This document shows positions 20,026 to 29,900 of a DNA stretch of 64,000 nt, in pieces. Within the stretch, counting starts at the first letter, position 1. Each line of letters opens with the position of its first letter. The stretch covers positions 1,054,001-1,118,000 of the forward strand of contig CAJZBQ010000018.1 in the NCBI GenBank assembly GCA_914767885.1, given 5' to 3'. Below the pieces are notes generated by a model. It was not told the origin of the DNA, ran no database searches, and saw only the letters and a program-made list of their open reading frames with translations. The position numbers and the translations under genes are program-made. The stretch is from Blepharisma stoltei. Taxonomy: Eukaryota > Ciliophora > Heterotrichea > Heterotrichida > Blepharismidae.

Positions 20026-20333
20026 TAACTTCCTGTTTTTGAGTGAGCAAAAATTATTGGAAAATTCATATTTTTTTCCCGTTAGTGAACAAAATTTTTT
20101 TTAATATAAAAATGTTTTATGAAAAAGTATTTTGATACAAGTGATAATTATTATAATAAAATCTCTAACTAATTCTGTCTAATTCTAAAAAATATATTTT
20201 GCAAATTCATTAATTTTTTAATTCTCAATTTTTACAAAATGGATTGTTTTCGAAAAAAAAAACCAATAAATTTATAATTGTATAAAACACAAACTCATTG
20301 GCTAACAATTTTTTTTTTCGCTTGCTGGGGGAG
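20026..20333. mobile_element. Diverged CTCCC-tipped MITE (copy 4), intergenic
   Basis: TAA flanks at 20026-20028 and 20334-20336. The left tip is CTTCCTGTTTTTGAGTGAGC and the right end TTCGCTTGCTGGGGGAG. The body keeps the GATAATTATTATAATAAAAT..CTAATTCTGTCTAATT order of the family. It lies between the kelch and MATE genes. Confidence 0.8.
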
Positions 20334-20566
20334 TAATCATTCTAATAAAAGCATCACCATGACTAATTTAAATAAAATATAAATATTAAAATAATAATCG
20401 GCAAATCAAAGCTTAGCTCAATCCGAATCAATTATAAATAGAAAGATTAGAAACAAGCTATTTATGCATGCAAATTCTATGAAACTCTCTTCGATTACGT
20501 AAAGATATTTATTGATACCAATAATGACAATTTTTTCAGTTAGTTAGACTATTTATTTTAAGAATT

Positions 20567-21031
20567 ATCATTGATATACAAATACATTAATATGGCGGAG
20601 GTCGCCACCCGACCTCTTGACGCAATTTCCTCAGGAAACGCCCAGGTTGAGGAGCCAAATCGAGACACAGGTACGGCATCCTTAATATATACCGGCAAGG
20701 TTTTCCTCGTGCTACAGTGTATGATACCTGGGACATGGGGTTTTCCTCCTGACATAGAGTTGGAAAGGGCACAGTCAGCCATCGTCCCTGAGATCAGGTA
20801 TGATCCCTAATCGAATTAGGGACCCTGAAGACAGCAGGCGCCTAGCGTGAAACTGGGATTTACGCCCCAGGCTCCAGCCGAAAGCGAACAGACGCCCCGG
20901 AGCAAGTCAGATAGAATAGCCTAAGCAAGGCAGACGGTGTCAGTCGGAGCCTTTATTGTGGTGATGAACTTGTAGAGGTGAAAAATCTCGGCCATCTTTA
21001 AGCAAGGTCATTAATCTAATCTAATCATTGA
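20567..21031. repeat. GC-richer retroposon-like repeat, intergenic
   Basis: About 450 bp of balanced composition in an AT-rich spacer. It ends in a pentamer tail (TAATC three times, 21012-21026), and ATCATTGA occurs on both sides (20567-20574, 21024-21031). No protein family is recognised. A tailed, short-repeat-flanked insert suggests a non-LTR retroposon, but evidence is limited. Confidence 0.5.
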
Positions 21032-21068
21032 AATAAATGGTAGCTAATTAATATCATATCATTTTAAA

Positions 21069-22442
21069 TTATTTCTCATCTTTAATTGTCCGGGCCACCC
21101 AGTCAGATTTAGACAGCACATAAGAAAGTATGCTAGCAGCCATGATTGTACCCAGAAGCATTGCATATCAAATCCCATAAATTCCATACCCAGCATGAAA
21201 CCCAAGCACATATCCTAACGGTATCGCGAAAATATAATATGACATGAATATTGCCAAAAAAGCTATTTTTTGTTGAGCAATCCCTTTCATAGCACCACAA
21301 AGTACTGCTTGTAAGCTGTCTATCATATTAAACAGCATCCCTGGTATAAGTAAAGCAGAAATCATCTCAGCAACTTCAGTATCATACGTATACAAATTTC
21401 CTATATACACTCTAAAAATAATAGCAATAATATTAAAAAACCCATTTATACACAGCACAAGAATTGCGGATGCTCATGAATATAATTTCGCTCTATATGA
21501 CTCTTCGTTCCCAACTAAATTTCCTACTACAGCACATGTTGAAATTCCAAGTCCAAGAGGGATCATGAATAAAAATGTTGTTGTCGTTGCAACACTGACA
21601 TGAGCTGCTTGAGCCTTAGGACCCAAGAAGCTTGCTTCAAACTGTGTGATTTCAAAATTCAGCTGGTCAAAGATCATTGTCCCTGCAGATGGTAATGCAT
21701 ATTTCAAAAACTTAAAAATTTCAGGACCAAAGTTAGCAAAATCGCAATTTAAGCAGACTTTTCGATCTAAGTCAAAAATCCTGATAATAGATAACATAAA
21801 AAAGAAATTTGAAAAATAAGTAATTGCAGTCGCATAGCCGATTCCTCGCTCAGATAAATCAAAATGAACAGCAAATAGTCAGTCCCAAAAGATATGGAGA
21901 GTTGTGGTAGTGGCATTTACTGCTAATCCTGGCCAAAAATACCCTTGTGCTTGTAAAAATCTTCGATAGAAGTCAAAGCTTAAAAAGAACCAGAGTCCAT
22001 AGAGCACCACTGATAAATAATTATAGCTATAAACAGCAAGCTTTTCAGGGATCCCCATAAGCATCAAGACTTCAGTTGTGTATAAATATCCAATTGAAAT
22101 AGGGATAAAGGCTACTGATAAGACAAATAATCCTCTTTGGAGCCAAATCCCTACCATTGCGTATTGTTTATTTCCATGAGCTTGCGAGCATAGAGTATCA
22201 ATTCCTCCAGCGAGTCCTCATCCTGCAGAAATTCCAATAAAATTCCCTCACATATTTCCGAGGCCAACTCCATCCAATTTTTCTAAATCAATATTTCCTA
22301 TGAAAAACATATTGATAAGTTCCACTGTAAATTGAAGTATGAATGATAAAATTGAAGGCCATGCGAATTTTAACAGAGTCATTGCCGCAGATAAAAGTGT
22401 TTCTTTTTCAGCATCAACTAGTGGTGTGCTTAAGCCATCCAT
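21069..22442 (-). CDS. MATE-family multidrug/metabolite efflux transporter, 457 aa
   Basis: Exports organic cations or metabolites in exchange for protons or sodium. One uninterrupted exon runs from ATG 22442 to TAA 21069-21071, with many Trp written TGA. About twelve hydrophobic helices in two bundles are visible. Typical MATE features are the N-terminal LLKFAWPSILSFILQFTVELINMFFIG, the glycine-rich GISAGWGLAGGIDTLCSQAHGNKQY (helix 2), and the second-half counterpart PSAGTMIFDQLNFEITQ followed by STCAVVGNLVGN. Length fits eukaryotic MATE proteins. Neither intron nor IES interrupts it. Substrate cannot be predicted; plasma-membrane or contractile-vacuole location is equally possible. Confidence 0.95.
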
Positions 22443-22710
22443 ATATAGGAATTTTATTTGATAGCATTTTGCTTTATCAATTTATTGCTAATATTATTTA
22501 AATATTCAAAATAGACTCTTATGAAAAAAATTACTGCTTATAATTTAAATAGGAAGTATTATATTTATCGATATATAAATTATAACTAATCTGAAGATAA
22601 AAGTATAAGAGATTAGTAATTCAAAAAAAAACTAAAATGGCAAGAGACTGAATATTCAATAAAACACAAAAATTTATTAAGAATCAAAATTGTTAATTAT
22701 TAGAGTAAAT

Positions 22711-23889
22711 ATGCACTTAACGCCTTCCTTTGTGTCTTCTGAGCACCGTTTACCGATTTTAAGTGAAAATATCGGAGAAGCTACCCCTCCTCAATCTAAA
22801 AACCAAACCCAAACATTTACATTTCTTTCAACACATCAAAAGAGAGTCTTAACATCTCCCCCAAAACGGACATCAATTTTTGATACCGAAGAAACAGAAT
22901 TTGGGAATTTAAATATGCCATTTTATATTAATTACAAAACCAAATATTTCAAATTGTTTCTCAATTTTTGGCCATCTTAGAAAATAAACCATATTATCTC
23001 TAAAATACTCACTATGAATCAGATTAAATACCAAAATACACACAGAACCAATTCTTATAATTTCTTTGAAGAACCTATGGAAACTACACCAAAAAGCGAC
23101 TTTATAGAGACCAAAAGAATTACCACTGACTTCACCATAAAAGAAAAACCCTCTGAAGAGATTGACAGCCGACAAGACATAGAAAAGCAGTCACAAACAA
23201 CTTACTCCCAAAAAGAAACAGCGCGTTTCAATGATGCAGAACAATCGAACCAGTTTTTCAAACAAATTTCGCCTCAGAATCCTGATCTTCCAAACTTGAA
23301 AAGCCCTGATGTTTATCTCACAAACCTAATCAGGACTTTTAAGCACCAGAAATCGATCCCTTCTTCAATGATAGAAAACCTAACTCTTGAGGGCCGCAGA
23401 ATTATCGTAGAAAAGCTTATCAGTGAGAAATTATCAATGCAAGAGCAGCTCATGGGGCAAGAAAGGAGGAGATTTTCAATAGTCTCACAAATTGATGAAG
23501 AATTCAGAGGAGCACTTTCAAGACAGCCAGCGAGGCCTGCAAACCCTTCAATGCTGAAGCTATATGCATTAAGAGGTATCAGCAATGTTTCTCCTATTGA
23601 AAAAGATGAAAGCGAAATTGACATTAACTCAAAAATCGCATCTCCATTAACCCCAAAAGACGAAATTAACTCTAAAAAGGTGGAAATACAGCTTAAAGAG
23701 TTCACACAGCTAGAAACAGAACTAGTGAGGCTTAGCCAAGAGCTTCAAGAACTGAAAAGCCATAATAATTTATTGCAGAATATTTTATCTTACACAAAAG
23801 AAAATGATTTTAAAGCAATTTCAGAAATCATCAAAAATAAAGTAAGCAGCTATGAACAGATGATTAAAAATCTCAATGAAGAGAGTTAA
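22711..23889 (+). CDS. Coiled-coil protein of unknown function, ~370 aa
   Basis: Starts at ATG 22711, stop TAA 23887-23889. The N-terminal 75 residues are Ser/Thr/Pro-rich (ATPPQSKNQTQTF). The C-terminal third is a clear coiled coil (LKEFTQLETELVRLSQELQE..). A single in-frame TAG at 22978-22980 splits the frame. Removing a 66-bp TA-bounded piece (22926-22991) joins NMPFY to IISKILTMNQIKY without changing frame. No known domain. The gene lies immediately upstream of a retroposon-like insert and a second small helical gene with which it could once have been continuous. Confidence 0.75.
22926..22991. mobile_element. Candidate 66-bp short IES
   Basis: Several TA pairs at multiples of 3 bracket the only stop in the coiled-coil gene; 66 bp (22926 to 22992) is the likeliest, 63 and 69 bp are alternatives. 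The segment is AT-rich with no inverted repeat. The size is in the range expected for the short IES class of this genus (from memory). Confidence 0.5.
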
Positions 23890-24311
23890 CTATTAAAGCT
23901 ATGCTGGCCTATGCGGGTAAACTCACTACTCGTTGCCTGTCTTGATTTCAAAAAAGCAGCCTCCATAGATTTAGGAGTTCAAATAAGGAAAAGCAAGGCT
24001 GCCTTTTGGATCTCAATCTGAACCGCCTGCCAAAGGGATCAGCTCCCAGGGGCACATTTACTGTCTAAAAGGCACCCGATGGTCCCGACAAACTATGCGG
24101 CAGGCAAAGCATGTCAAAGCCCATCTTTTAGGAATAAGAAAACCACTGGGGATGAATAAAAACTTCCCTCTTTGGAAAGACATCACAAACCTAAAAGCCT
24201 AGTTCAAAAAGGGACAAAGGTCCTATTTTCAGCTTCACCAGGATGAATCCTACCTTTTCCATAGGGAGCGCGCCTCTGAGCCGTTCATCTGTCAGAACTA
24301 TCATTCTATTT
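23886..24311 (-). repeat. Retroposon-like repeat with 14-bp target duplication
   Basis: Bounded by CTCAATGAAGAGAG (23872-23885) and CTCAACGAAGAGAG (24312-24325), a target-site duplication with one mismatch. The interior is GC-richer and matches, in reverse, the repeat inside the IES at 11589-11886. No frame encodes a recognisable protein, so a SINE-like or truncated LINE element is likely. Confidence 0.7.
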
Positions 24312-24331
24312 CTCAACGAAGAGAGAGAATA

Positions 24332-24910
24332 ATGCTAAAGACCAAACTAAGGATTGGAGATAGGAGTTTTGCACAATTAGATAAGAGAGAAGAATTAAAT
24401 GCACTGTGAGATATTGTAGGAGTTGATAAAGATTGTGGGCTGAAGCCTTCAGAAATTGACACTATTAATAAGCTTATTGAATTGAGTGCTTCTGGACCTA
24501 TGGGAAAATTTGATGACTATGTAAATGATCTGCTTTCTGGTCATGATATAGCAGAAATGGCAAGCTTATTAGTGAGATATATCAAATGTCTTGAAGAAGA
24601 TGTTTGCATTGGGCTGAGAAAACAGCTTCTGGACTTGAGATTAACCAATTTAAGCCATGATTTAAAAGTCGAGCAGGCTTTTGATGAAAAAGGAACCTTT
24701 GAGCAGCAATTTCAACTTATCAAAGAAAAAATGGACTCTATTAACTACAGGCACTCAAGAGTGAACAAAGAAAAGCAAATTCAATTGAGAGAGCAAGACA
24801 GCAAGCTGAAAAGATCGAAATGGATCATTCCTGATAAATGGGCAGGCTTATCCCCAACTGAGCTTTATTCAAAATCAATTAAAAAGAACTGTAAATTAAA
24901 AATTAGCTAA
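24332..24910 (+). CDS. Helical protein of unknown function, 192 aa
   Basis: ATG 24332 to TAA 24908-24910. One Trp is encoded by TGA (NALWDIVGVDKDCG). The first half is helical and acidic. The second half is basic (RVNKEKQIQLREQDSKLKR), ending WIIPDKWAGLSPTELY. No domain is recognised. It is convergent with the MORN gene: its stop codon directly abuts the stop of that gene, with no spacer. It could be the 3' part of the preceding coiled-coil gene separated by the retroposon, but the frames do not join simply. Confidence 0.65.
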
Positions 24911-26206
24911 TTAATCGCTTTCATTGCCATCTCCACTTAGCCATCTTATTTTATTTCCATCACGCCATTCTCCTTTCCTTGTTCTGTATTCCTTCAGCTT
25001 TTTGCTATAAAAGGTATAGGTTCCAACTCCATGTTGTTTCCCATCTTTCCATTCTCCATCATACACTCTTCCATCAGGCCATACAAATTTACCATGCCCA
25101 TGCTTTAGATCTTTTTTGTATTGTCCTGAGTATTCTCTGCCATCTGCCCATTTGAAGTCACCAATTCCGTGCATTTTACCATTTTTCCATTCTCCTGTAT
25201 ATGTTTTATGATCAGCCCATATATAAGTTCCAGTGCCTTCAATGTTATTAGCTTTAAAGTCACCTTCATATTGGCTGCCATCAGCCCATTTGAAGAGCCC
25301 TTTTCCTTCTTTCATCCCATTTCTGTAGTCTCCTTCATAAACAGAGCCATCTGGGTATTCTTCTCTTCCATGGCCATGCTGTTCATCATTTTTGAATGCG
25401 CCTTCATATTTAGCACCATCTTCATGGACATAAATGCCATGCCCATTAGCTCTGTCGTTTTTGAAATCTCCTTGGTATAAGTCATAGTTCACGTGGATTA
25501 GGCGGCCTTTTCCTTCTTTTTTGTTATTGGCGAAGTATCCAATGTACTTGGAGCCATCATCATTAATTTCGACTCCACGGCCATGCTTTTGGTTATTGGC
25601 ATTCCATTCGCCTTCATAAATAGTGCCGTTAGTTAGCTTCAGAGCTGGCTTTTTCTCAACAGCTACACCATCCTTTAAAGGTTTGCTGATATCGAATGGT
25701 CCCAGCTCCTTTTCTAGAGCGTCCACAGATGAAGCTTGGAGTTGTGTCATACTTGCATTTAACTGCTCATATAAATCTTCAGGATTTGGGTAGCTTTCAC
25801 GAGTCACGTGCTTTGCAGACTCTGGCTCAGGACTCTTGGGCTTTTTGGTTTTCTTTGCTTCCTTTTCAACTGTAGGCTCAGACTCTTTATTTTTGCTTGG
25901 CTTTTCCTTTTTAGGTTCGCCAAGAGTCACTTTCAAATCTTGAACTGCTTGAAGGGATTCTCTTTCTTTTTGAATTTCTTTGCGGGCAATATAGCCCCTT
26001 GCTGCACTTTGAATGGCTGAATCATTATTGACATCGAGTTTTGCATCAAAATTAATTTGGACAAGTCCAGTGTCAGTTGTTGGCTGGATATCTACTCCAG
26101 CTTCTTGTTTAGTATAAGGGACTTTGTTTCTACTCATGTCCATCTCTTTGATATTGTTTGCACCTTGAGGTTCTTCAGTCCTCAAACATGAACAATCTGC
26201 ACCCAT
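24911..26206 (-). CDS. MORN-repeat protein with IQ motif and N-myristoylation signal, 431 aa
   Basis: Likely a membrane-linked scaffold. The ATG at 26206 gives MGADCSCLRTEE: Gly2 for myristoylation and Cys5/Cys7 as candidate palmitoylation sites. A frame extension upstream exists but would bury this signal. An IQ-like calmodulin-binding helix follows (IQSAARGYIARKEIQKER), then a Lys/Glu-rich linker. About nine MORN repeats fill the C-terminal half (YEGEWNANNQKHGRG, YEGDYRNGMKEGKG, YTGEWKNGKMHGIG, YDGEWKDGKQHGVG). MORN proteins in ciliates and other protists often sit at the cortex, basal bodies or cleavage furrow. No intron or IES. Stop TAA is at 24911-24913. Confidence 0.93.
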   Translation of the reverse strand: MGADCSCLRTEEPQGANNIKEMDMSRNKVPYTKQEAGVDIQPTTDTGLVQINFDAKLDVNNDSAIQSAARGYIARKEIQKERESLQAVQDLKVTLGEPKKEKPSKNKESEPTVEKEAKKTKKPKSPEPESAKHVTRESYPNPEDLYEQLNASMTQLQASSVDALEKELGPFDISKPLKDGVAVEKKPALKLTNGTIYEGEWNANNQKHGRGVEINDDGSKYIGYFANNKKEGKGRLIHVNYDLYQGDFKNDRANGHGIYVHEDGAKYEGAFKNDEQHGHGREEYPDGSVYEGDYRNGMKEGKGLFKWADGSQYEGDFKANNIEGTGTYIWADHKTYTGEWKNGKMHGIGDFKWADGREYSGQYKKDLKHGHGKFVWPDGRVYDGEWKDGKQHGVGTYTFYSKKLKEYRTRKGEWRDGNKIRWLSGDGNESD

Positions 26207-26994
26207 TAAAAATAATTTAATAGCCAAATTAAAATTCAAATTTTATTTGCCCTAAAGTGTCAGAAATTTGAAACGGAGCCATGATTTTGAATTTAAACCA
26301 AGAGTTTTTGAATTTTGATTTGCTACAGATGATAGGAAAACGAGAATATTTGAATTAAGTTGTGATGAAGTATAATTTATTCAAAGTATTTTAACTAATT
26401 AATTATAGAGAAAAATAGGCAGCTTGGCTTTCAATTCTTAGGATAATATCAGATTTTTATTTTAAACAGCTATTTCGTTTTTGAGCTTTTAAAACAATTT
26501 TTAAATGCCTCAATTTTTGTTAAACTTTGGCTTGCTAATTATTTTTATTTTTTGACTTTTTCAAAACTAGAGTAAGTGTTTTAAAAATTGCTTTGGAAAT
26601 AGTATAAATCTGATACCTATTTGAATTTATTTCTAGTTTTTTTGATTGATTTTATTCTTCATTTCTTGAATTTAACTTCTGCTATTCTCACCTTAATATT
26701 TAAGACACTTTGTCTTTAAATTTATTATATTTTATTAGTGATTTAATATTAAATTTTATTTCAATTTATGAAATCAAAAAATAAGATGATAACTTCTATT
26801 TTCAAAATAAAGCCTATTAATTTAGCCCATTATTCACTTTATTACGGATTCCGTAGCTATTAAAATGCATATATTTTAAAATGGTGCTAAACTTCTTTAA
26901 TAATAAAACAATTGATTATTAATACTTTATAAGAATTTTTTTTAAATATAAAAAATTTTTCGAGTTGCAAAGCCCTTAAAATGGAAAATATATA
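26207..26994. other. Intergenic, very AT-rich, nothing recognised
   Basis: About 790 bp. It holds the upstream region of the MORN gene and the 3' flank of the USP gene. No ORF and no element recognised. Confidence 0.5.
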
Positions 26995-29900
26995 TTAAAT
27001 TAAAGCTGATAAATTGACGACATTGCTAGATGCAAATCTCCTTCTCCTATAAAATAATATGTAAGCTCTTGGTGTTATTAATTCTTCTTCAAGGTCTCCA
27101 GTAACTTCATATACTTTGTCATCATCATAGAAGAGTCAAGTTTTGTTATTAGCGAGGCAGTAACTGGTATAATGGCCACTTCCAAGGTTTCCTGAATGAT
27201 TCACAACTGCAAAAAGATCATATAGGCAATTCTCCCTTGTTGTACTCACTGTGTTTCCTGAAGTTTTTTCAGAGCTGATCATCCAAGAGCTGATATACTA
27301 ATTGACCAAGAATAGCCCACTAAGGAGCCATTCTTAGTCTGCCAGAAAAAATTTTGACAAAAGATCCTAATCTGCCATTTACCACTGAGTTTTGGTGTTT
27401 CCAAATTTTTTGGGCAAGCCAAATGCAATAAAAAAATTGTTCTTTTGCGATGATGCATTTGGCTTGTCAAAAAATTTGGCAACATCAAAACTCAGTGGTA
27501 ATGACAAACGATCCTAATCTGCCATTACCACTGAGTTTTGGTGTTGCCAAATTTTTTGACAAGCCAAATGCATCATCGCAAAAGAACAATTTTTTTATTG
27601 CATTTGGCTTGCCCAAAAAATTTGGAAACACCAAAACTCAGTGGTAATGGCAGATTAGGATCTTTTGTCAAAATTTTTTCTGGCAGACCAAGAATGGCTC
27701 CTTAGTGGGCTATTCTTGGTCAATTAGTATATCAAGATCTTGCAGAGGAAAAGTAACTTTATAGTTAATTTTTGCAAGCTGACCATTTAGAAAGCTGAAG
27801 CGCTTTAAATGAATGATCAAGATATCAGGGACTCTCCAAATTTCCATCTGGGTTGTAAATTTTGGGTAATTGCAGTGGCCGCATTCAATATCAAGTGTTT
27901 CAAGCTTAGTGTATTCTTCTAACTCTGCATTCTATCGTTGATCGAACGATCCCAAAGAACAATCAAAGATGGTGCTAAAATATCATATAGAAAAGAAAAT
28001 ACATTTTAAATAAGAGAGTTTTTAGGAATTAAATATCAGGATTAAAATATTATTTAGTTAATCAATGATTGCCATTATTTTGATACGTTCAGCTAAAGAT
28101 TTACTCTATATTTCATTAATAAAATAAAAATTAAAATTTATTGCGGAAGCACTCTTTTCATGAGAAAACGGTCACAAAAAGGGATATTTCCCAACTGTAA
28201 AATCTGTATAATTATATAAAAAATTCTTAACGTATAATATTAAGATGGGGTTAACATTCAAAATTGTGAAATTTTTATACCAATTTCTCGATCAAGGGGT
28301 GTTGAGAGTAAGCATTGATAAATTGTATATGAGTCAATATCTTCTCCTTCAAATGGAACATATTCTCTGTTCCAATACGGATTCTTTCATCTAAGGCACA
28401 ATGCAATTTTACTTGAGTTTTCCATCATTCATGTGATTTTTTCATTTGAGTCTGGGATTGGGCATCCATAGCAATCTTCGTCTCCACATAATGCGCAATC
28501 ATAAGTTTTTGTATTAAGAAGAGAAATATATACATAATCTTCAAAATCACTTTGCTTTGTAATTGTTTGCCATTTGGAAATTATTAAAATTTTTAATTTT
28601 TTTCAAGTGTACCAATTCCCAAGTGAAAGAATCTGCGGGACTCCAAAGAAAGTTTTGGAGTGTCTATATTTTTTCATATGGTATAAGCATATATAGAATA
28701 TAGAATCTTCATTTGTAGTGTGTTTTCGGTGTGGAGCCAAGTTTCTATCATTTGAATGTGAGGAAATTGCTTTTAATAACTAGCAACTTGGTTATAGAGC
28801 AAAAATCTCTCTCTTTATCCAAGGGAAATTAATTTTTTTAAATTTTATTTCAAATCTTATATAAAAAAAAATTGAATTAGCATTTAATTAATTCTATATC
28901 AAAAATAACTAGATTAATTTTCCCAAAATAGGGCTTTTTCTAATGGCTTGCTCGCTAGCTAAGGGGAGTGAGTCATTTTCAATTTCAATTTTTATATAGT
29001 CAGAAGAAATCTTTACAATTTCTCCTTCAATCCATCCTAAATCGCTCACCATATAGTCAACCATTTGTCCTTTCTTCAAATTATTTCTTCACTCTTTACT
29101 TGGTTTGTGCTTTAATGTAGGAATTCCATCATTTTCAACCTCTTGTATACTAGATAGAATTTCATATACAAAAAGATCATATCTTCTCTTTAGGCACTCT
29201 TTCACTGTGACTGGGTTAAAAATTTTAACAATGATGCTTTCTTGAACCCAAGCAAATAGCAAATTATTTAACGGAACTCGAACTCTTGATTGAAACCTTT
29301 CAAGCAAAGTTTCTAAAGTGTCTGTTGAAGAAACTCTAAATCTGAATTTTTGAAAGTCTTTTGCTGATCTAGGAATAAAACTGACTACCAGTTGAAACTC
29401 ATCTTGGCTCAATGGGATTGGGACGCTCAAGTCCATGAAATGCTCGAAAATCACTCTTTTGCTTTCGCAATTTGGACAGATCAAACACCTTCTTGTCTGT
29501 CCTCCGCAGAGATCAAAAATAACGCTACCCCATGACCCTTGCAAGGATTCCCATTGCTCTTTACTCTTTGCTCTTTCAGTTGGGACGTCAGGGTCGTCTA
29601 ATGTAATTTGCATAGAACTTTGACCAACTGAAGATTTCGGCCTTCTATTTAAATCTTCATGCAAGCATTGCAATAGCATACTCAAGCATTCGTGACTGTC
29701 CTGCTGATCGTTGCCTTGAAATTCTGTTTTTACCTTTGCAAATTCTTCTAGCTCTTCCCCAATCGTCAAAAATCAAAAATACCCTTCTTTTCAAGCAAAA
29801 TTTTTTTTATAAGGAATATTTGTTATTTATATATGCTTATTAAAATGAAATCTCTATATAATTATATTCAATTTTCAGCAACTTGCATCCTAAAGCATAA

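Noticed and set aside
22711-24910. One single gene spanning the coiled-coil and helical proteins
   Set aside because: Removing the retroposon at its target duplication leaves a TAA in the first frame and a +1 shift to the second, so they are kept as two genes.
27380-27646. CRISPR-like spaced repeats
   Set aside because: The repeats are inverted 121-bp foldback units inside a eukaryotic IES, not short direct repeats with spacers.
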